A stretch of DNA of 35,836 bases from Hyphomicrobium sp. (lineage in GTDB: Bacteria > Pseudomonadota > Alphaproteobacteria > Rhizobiales > Hyphomicrobiaceae), in the NCBI GenBank assembly GCA_016716675.1, contig JADJVG010000018.1:1-35836 (forward strand), written 5' to 3'. A model generated the notes under the pieces. It was not told where the DNA came from. It was given only the letters and a program-made list of their open reading frames with translations, and did no database searches. The translations under genes were made by a program, and so were the position numbers. Of the stretch, positions 34,596 through 35,836 are shown in pieces; position 1 is the stretch's first letter, and every line of letters starts with the position of its first letter.

Positions 34596-35228
34596 AATCG
34601 TCCCAACGCCTTATGGCGAACACCTGTTGCCACGCAGCGCCACGCCATTGCAGATCGCTGTCAGGCAGTGATCACCGCATTCTTGCCGCGCCGACGTGGG
34701 TCATCCGCGCCTGTTGGAACCCCGACGATTGCCCCGAACACCTTCTGCCGTATCTCGCGCAAGCGTGGTCCGTCGATGAATGGGACCCGGCATGGCCGGT
34801 CGCGCAGCGCCGCCAAGTCATCAAGGATGCGCCAGCCTTTCACAAGATCAAGGGCACGCCCGAGGCCATCCAGCGCGCGCTGAGCGCGTTGAGCATCGGC
34901 GCGATTGTCCGCGAATGGTTCGAATACGGCGGCAGCCCGTACCGCTTCAAAATTGCGATCACGCTCGCGCAGGGTGCGGCGTGGACATCCGCCAGCGCGC
35001 GTCTCGTCTGGCGCACCGCACTCGCCAACAAGAACGTGCGCTCCAAAGCATCACTGTCATCGCGCCCGCGCCAGCGCCACGCCGGTCTTTGTCGGCATCG
35101 TGACCCACGCCCGCTTGGTCATCGGCAGCTACATCGGCCCCGTCACCGAGATCACCGGCCAGAACGCTTACGTCTACGCCGGCGTCACTACCCATTCCCG
35201 CATCATCCTCAACACCGTCATCACGTGA
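34588..35228 (+). CDS. Tail protein I (P2 gpI / Mu gp48), two frameshifts
   Basis: Start GTG 34588 (VTEIVPTPYGEHLLPRSAT), overlapping the J stop by eight bases. After an early shift near 34660, HRILAAPTWVIRACWNPDDC, PEHLLPYLAQAWSVDEWDPA and QVIKDAPAFHKIKGTPEAIQ and RALSAL, the family core, follow in one frame. Near 35050 a shift leads to LVIGSYIGPVTEITGQNAYV and the stop at 35228. Restored length about 213 residues, normal for gpI. Confidence 0.85.
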
Positions 35229-35237
35229 GGTCTGGCC

Positions 35238-35836
35238 ATGCCGCAATATTTTTCACTCGTTACACTGAACGGTCAGGCCAAGGTCGCGGACGCTATCGCC
35301 AACGTCTCAGCGGTCAACATCACGCACCTCGCGGTCGGCGATGGCAACGGCGCGCCGGTCACACCCCTTGAGACGCAGGCAGCGCTTGTGCACGAAGTCT
35401 GGCGCGGCGCTGTGTCGTCTGTTGCGCGCGACCCGCAGCATCCGACGCATGTGATCGTCGCAGCGCAAATCCCAATCGCGGCCGGTCCATTTGTCATTCG
35501 CGAAATGGCTTTGATTGCGAACGATGGCAGCGTGTTCGCAGTTCAGAATACTGCGGAACTTGAAAAGACGATCGCGGCACAAGGCGCGACACAAGATGTG
35601 ACCGTGATGTTCCGCGTCGTCGTCGCCACGACGGCCAACATCACAGTGACGGTTGATCCGTCGCAATTGTTGTCGGTGGCCGGGATGCATCGCGCACCGT
35701 TCATTTCAATTGATGCGTTTTCCAATGCGCCACCGGCCAACCCTGCAACCGGCGCGCTGGTCGTTGTTGGCGCAGCGCCCGCAGGCTCATTCGTTGGGCT
35801 CGCCCATCAGTTCGCACAATGGACTGGATTACTATG
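35238..35836 (+). CDS. Tail fibre/collar protein N-terminal part, cut by window end
   Basis: Start ATG 35238 (MPQYFSLVTLNGQAKVADAI), open through the end of the window (199 codons). The N-terminal pattern (NITHLAVGDGNGAPVTPLET, QAALVHEVWRGAVSSVARDP, FVIREMALIANDGSVFAVQN) is the conserved baseplate-binding end of P2 gpH-type tail fibres, directly after gpI as in P2. The receptor-binding part lies outside the window. Confidence 0.85.
   Translation, partial: MPQYFSLVTLNGQAKVADAIANVSAVNITHLAVGDGNGAPVTPLETQAALVHEVWRGAVSSVARDPQHPTHVIVAAQIPIAAGPFVIREMALIANDGSVFAVQNTAELEKTIAAQGATQDVTVMFRVVVATTANITVTVDPSQLLSVAGMHRAPFISIDAFSNAPPANPATGALVVVGAAPAGSFVGLAHQFAQWTGLL

Larger units (their letters stand above)
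6400..35836. mobile_element. Mu-like transposable prophage, right end beyond the window
   Basis: The block contains Mu-family hallmarks: c repressor, Ner, DDE transposase A, ATPase B, Gam, GemA, Mor, gp25-gp30, I/Z, major capsid T, gp36, gp37 and a contractile-tail baseplate set. The left limit is approximate, between the DUF2157 start (6227) and the gp30 stop (6977), because the terminal TG/CA bases and 5-bp target duplication could not be identified. The far end is outside the window. Gene order departs from Mu in that the early-to-gp30 half lies on the minus strand and the I-to-tail half on the plus strand. Confidence 0.9.

Noticed and set aside
1..35836. CRISPR array, tRNA or rRNA genes
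   Set aside because: No regularly spaced repeat array and no tRNA cloverleaf or rRNA sequence was recognised by eye; a dedicated search was not possible.

Overview
The window joins a short stretch of alphaproteobacterial chromosome (1-6227) to a long but incomplete Mu-like transposable prophage (about 6.4 kb to the right edge, 35836). High G+C, the style of the proteins and the host genes (membrane pyrophosphatase, RidA, a DUF2157 plus GDYXXLXY membrane pair, a small secreted protein) suggest a Hyphomicrobiales member of the Bradyrhizobium/Rhodopseudomonas type. This is inferred from protein character; no 16S or other marker is present.

Host part: hppA (minus) with its terminator, a DUF937-type gene (plus), then four minus-strand genes: secreted protein, RidA, GDYXXLXY and DUF2157. 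About 750 bp without a convincing gene follows (6228-6976). It carries a dispersed GGTGGGAAC/ATGGCCCAA repeat family and probably contains the prophage boundary.

Prophage, leftward arm (25116 down to 6977, minus strand): Ner, a small ORF, transposase A, ATPase B, a winged-helix-like protein, a regulator, two small genes, Gam, a small gene, GemA, Mor, a lysis block (M15 endolysin with a membrane tail, overlapping Rz/Rz1), gp25, gp26, gp27, a six-gene accessory block, large terminase gp28, portal gp29, two tiny membrane proteins, and a gp30/F head protein with extra C-terminal domains. This is the normal left-to-right Mu order read on the minus strand. Repressor c (25240-25887, plus) faces away across a 123-bp operator region.

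Prophage, rightward arm (26908 to the end, plus strand): a membrane/winged-helix protein closed by a strong terminator, then protease/scaffold I/Z, a decoration-type protein, major capsid T, gp36, a gpG-type morphogenesis protein, gp37, a small gene, baseplate V, a small gene, baseplate W, baseplate J, tail protein I and a tail fibre cut by the window edge. Sheath, tube, tape measure and the far prophage end are not seen.

Two things dominate interpretation. First, many conserved genes are broken by one-base indels whose repair restores the family sequence (hppA, DUF937, RidA, DUF2157, A, B, Gam, GemA, gp25, gp29, J, I). This pattern fits sequencing or consensus errors better than decay, so such genes are annotated as single genes with frameshifts. 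Second, head genes that are contiguous in Mu (gp30, then I, then T) lie here about 20 kb apart on opposite strands. Flipping the segment from about 6.4 to 26.8 kb would restore canonical Mu order. A real inversion, a naturally divergent phage and a misassembly are all possible.
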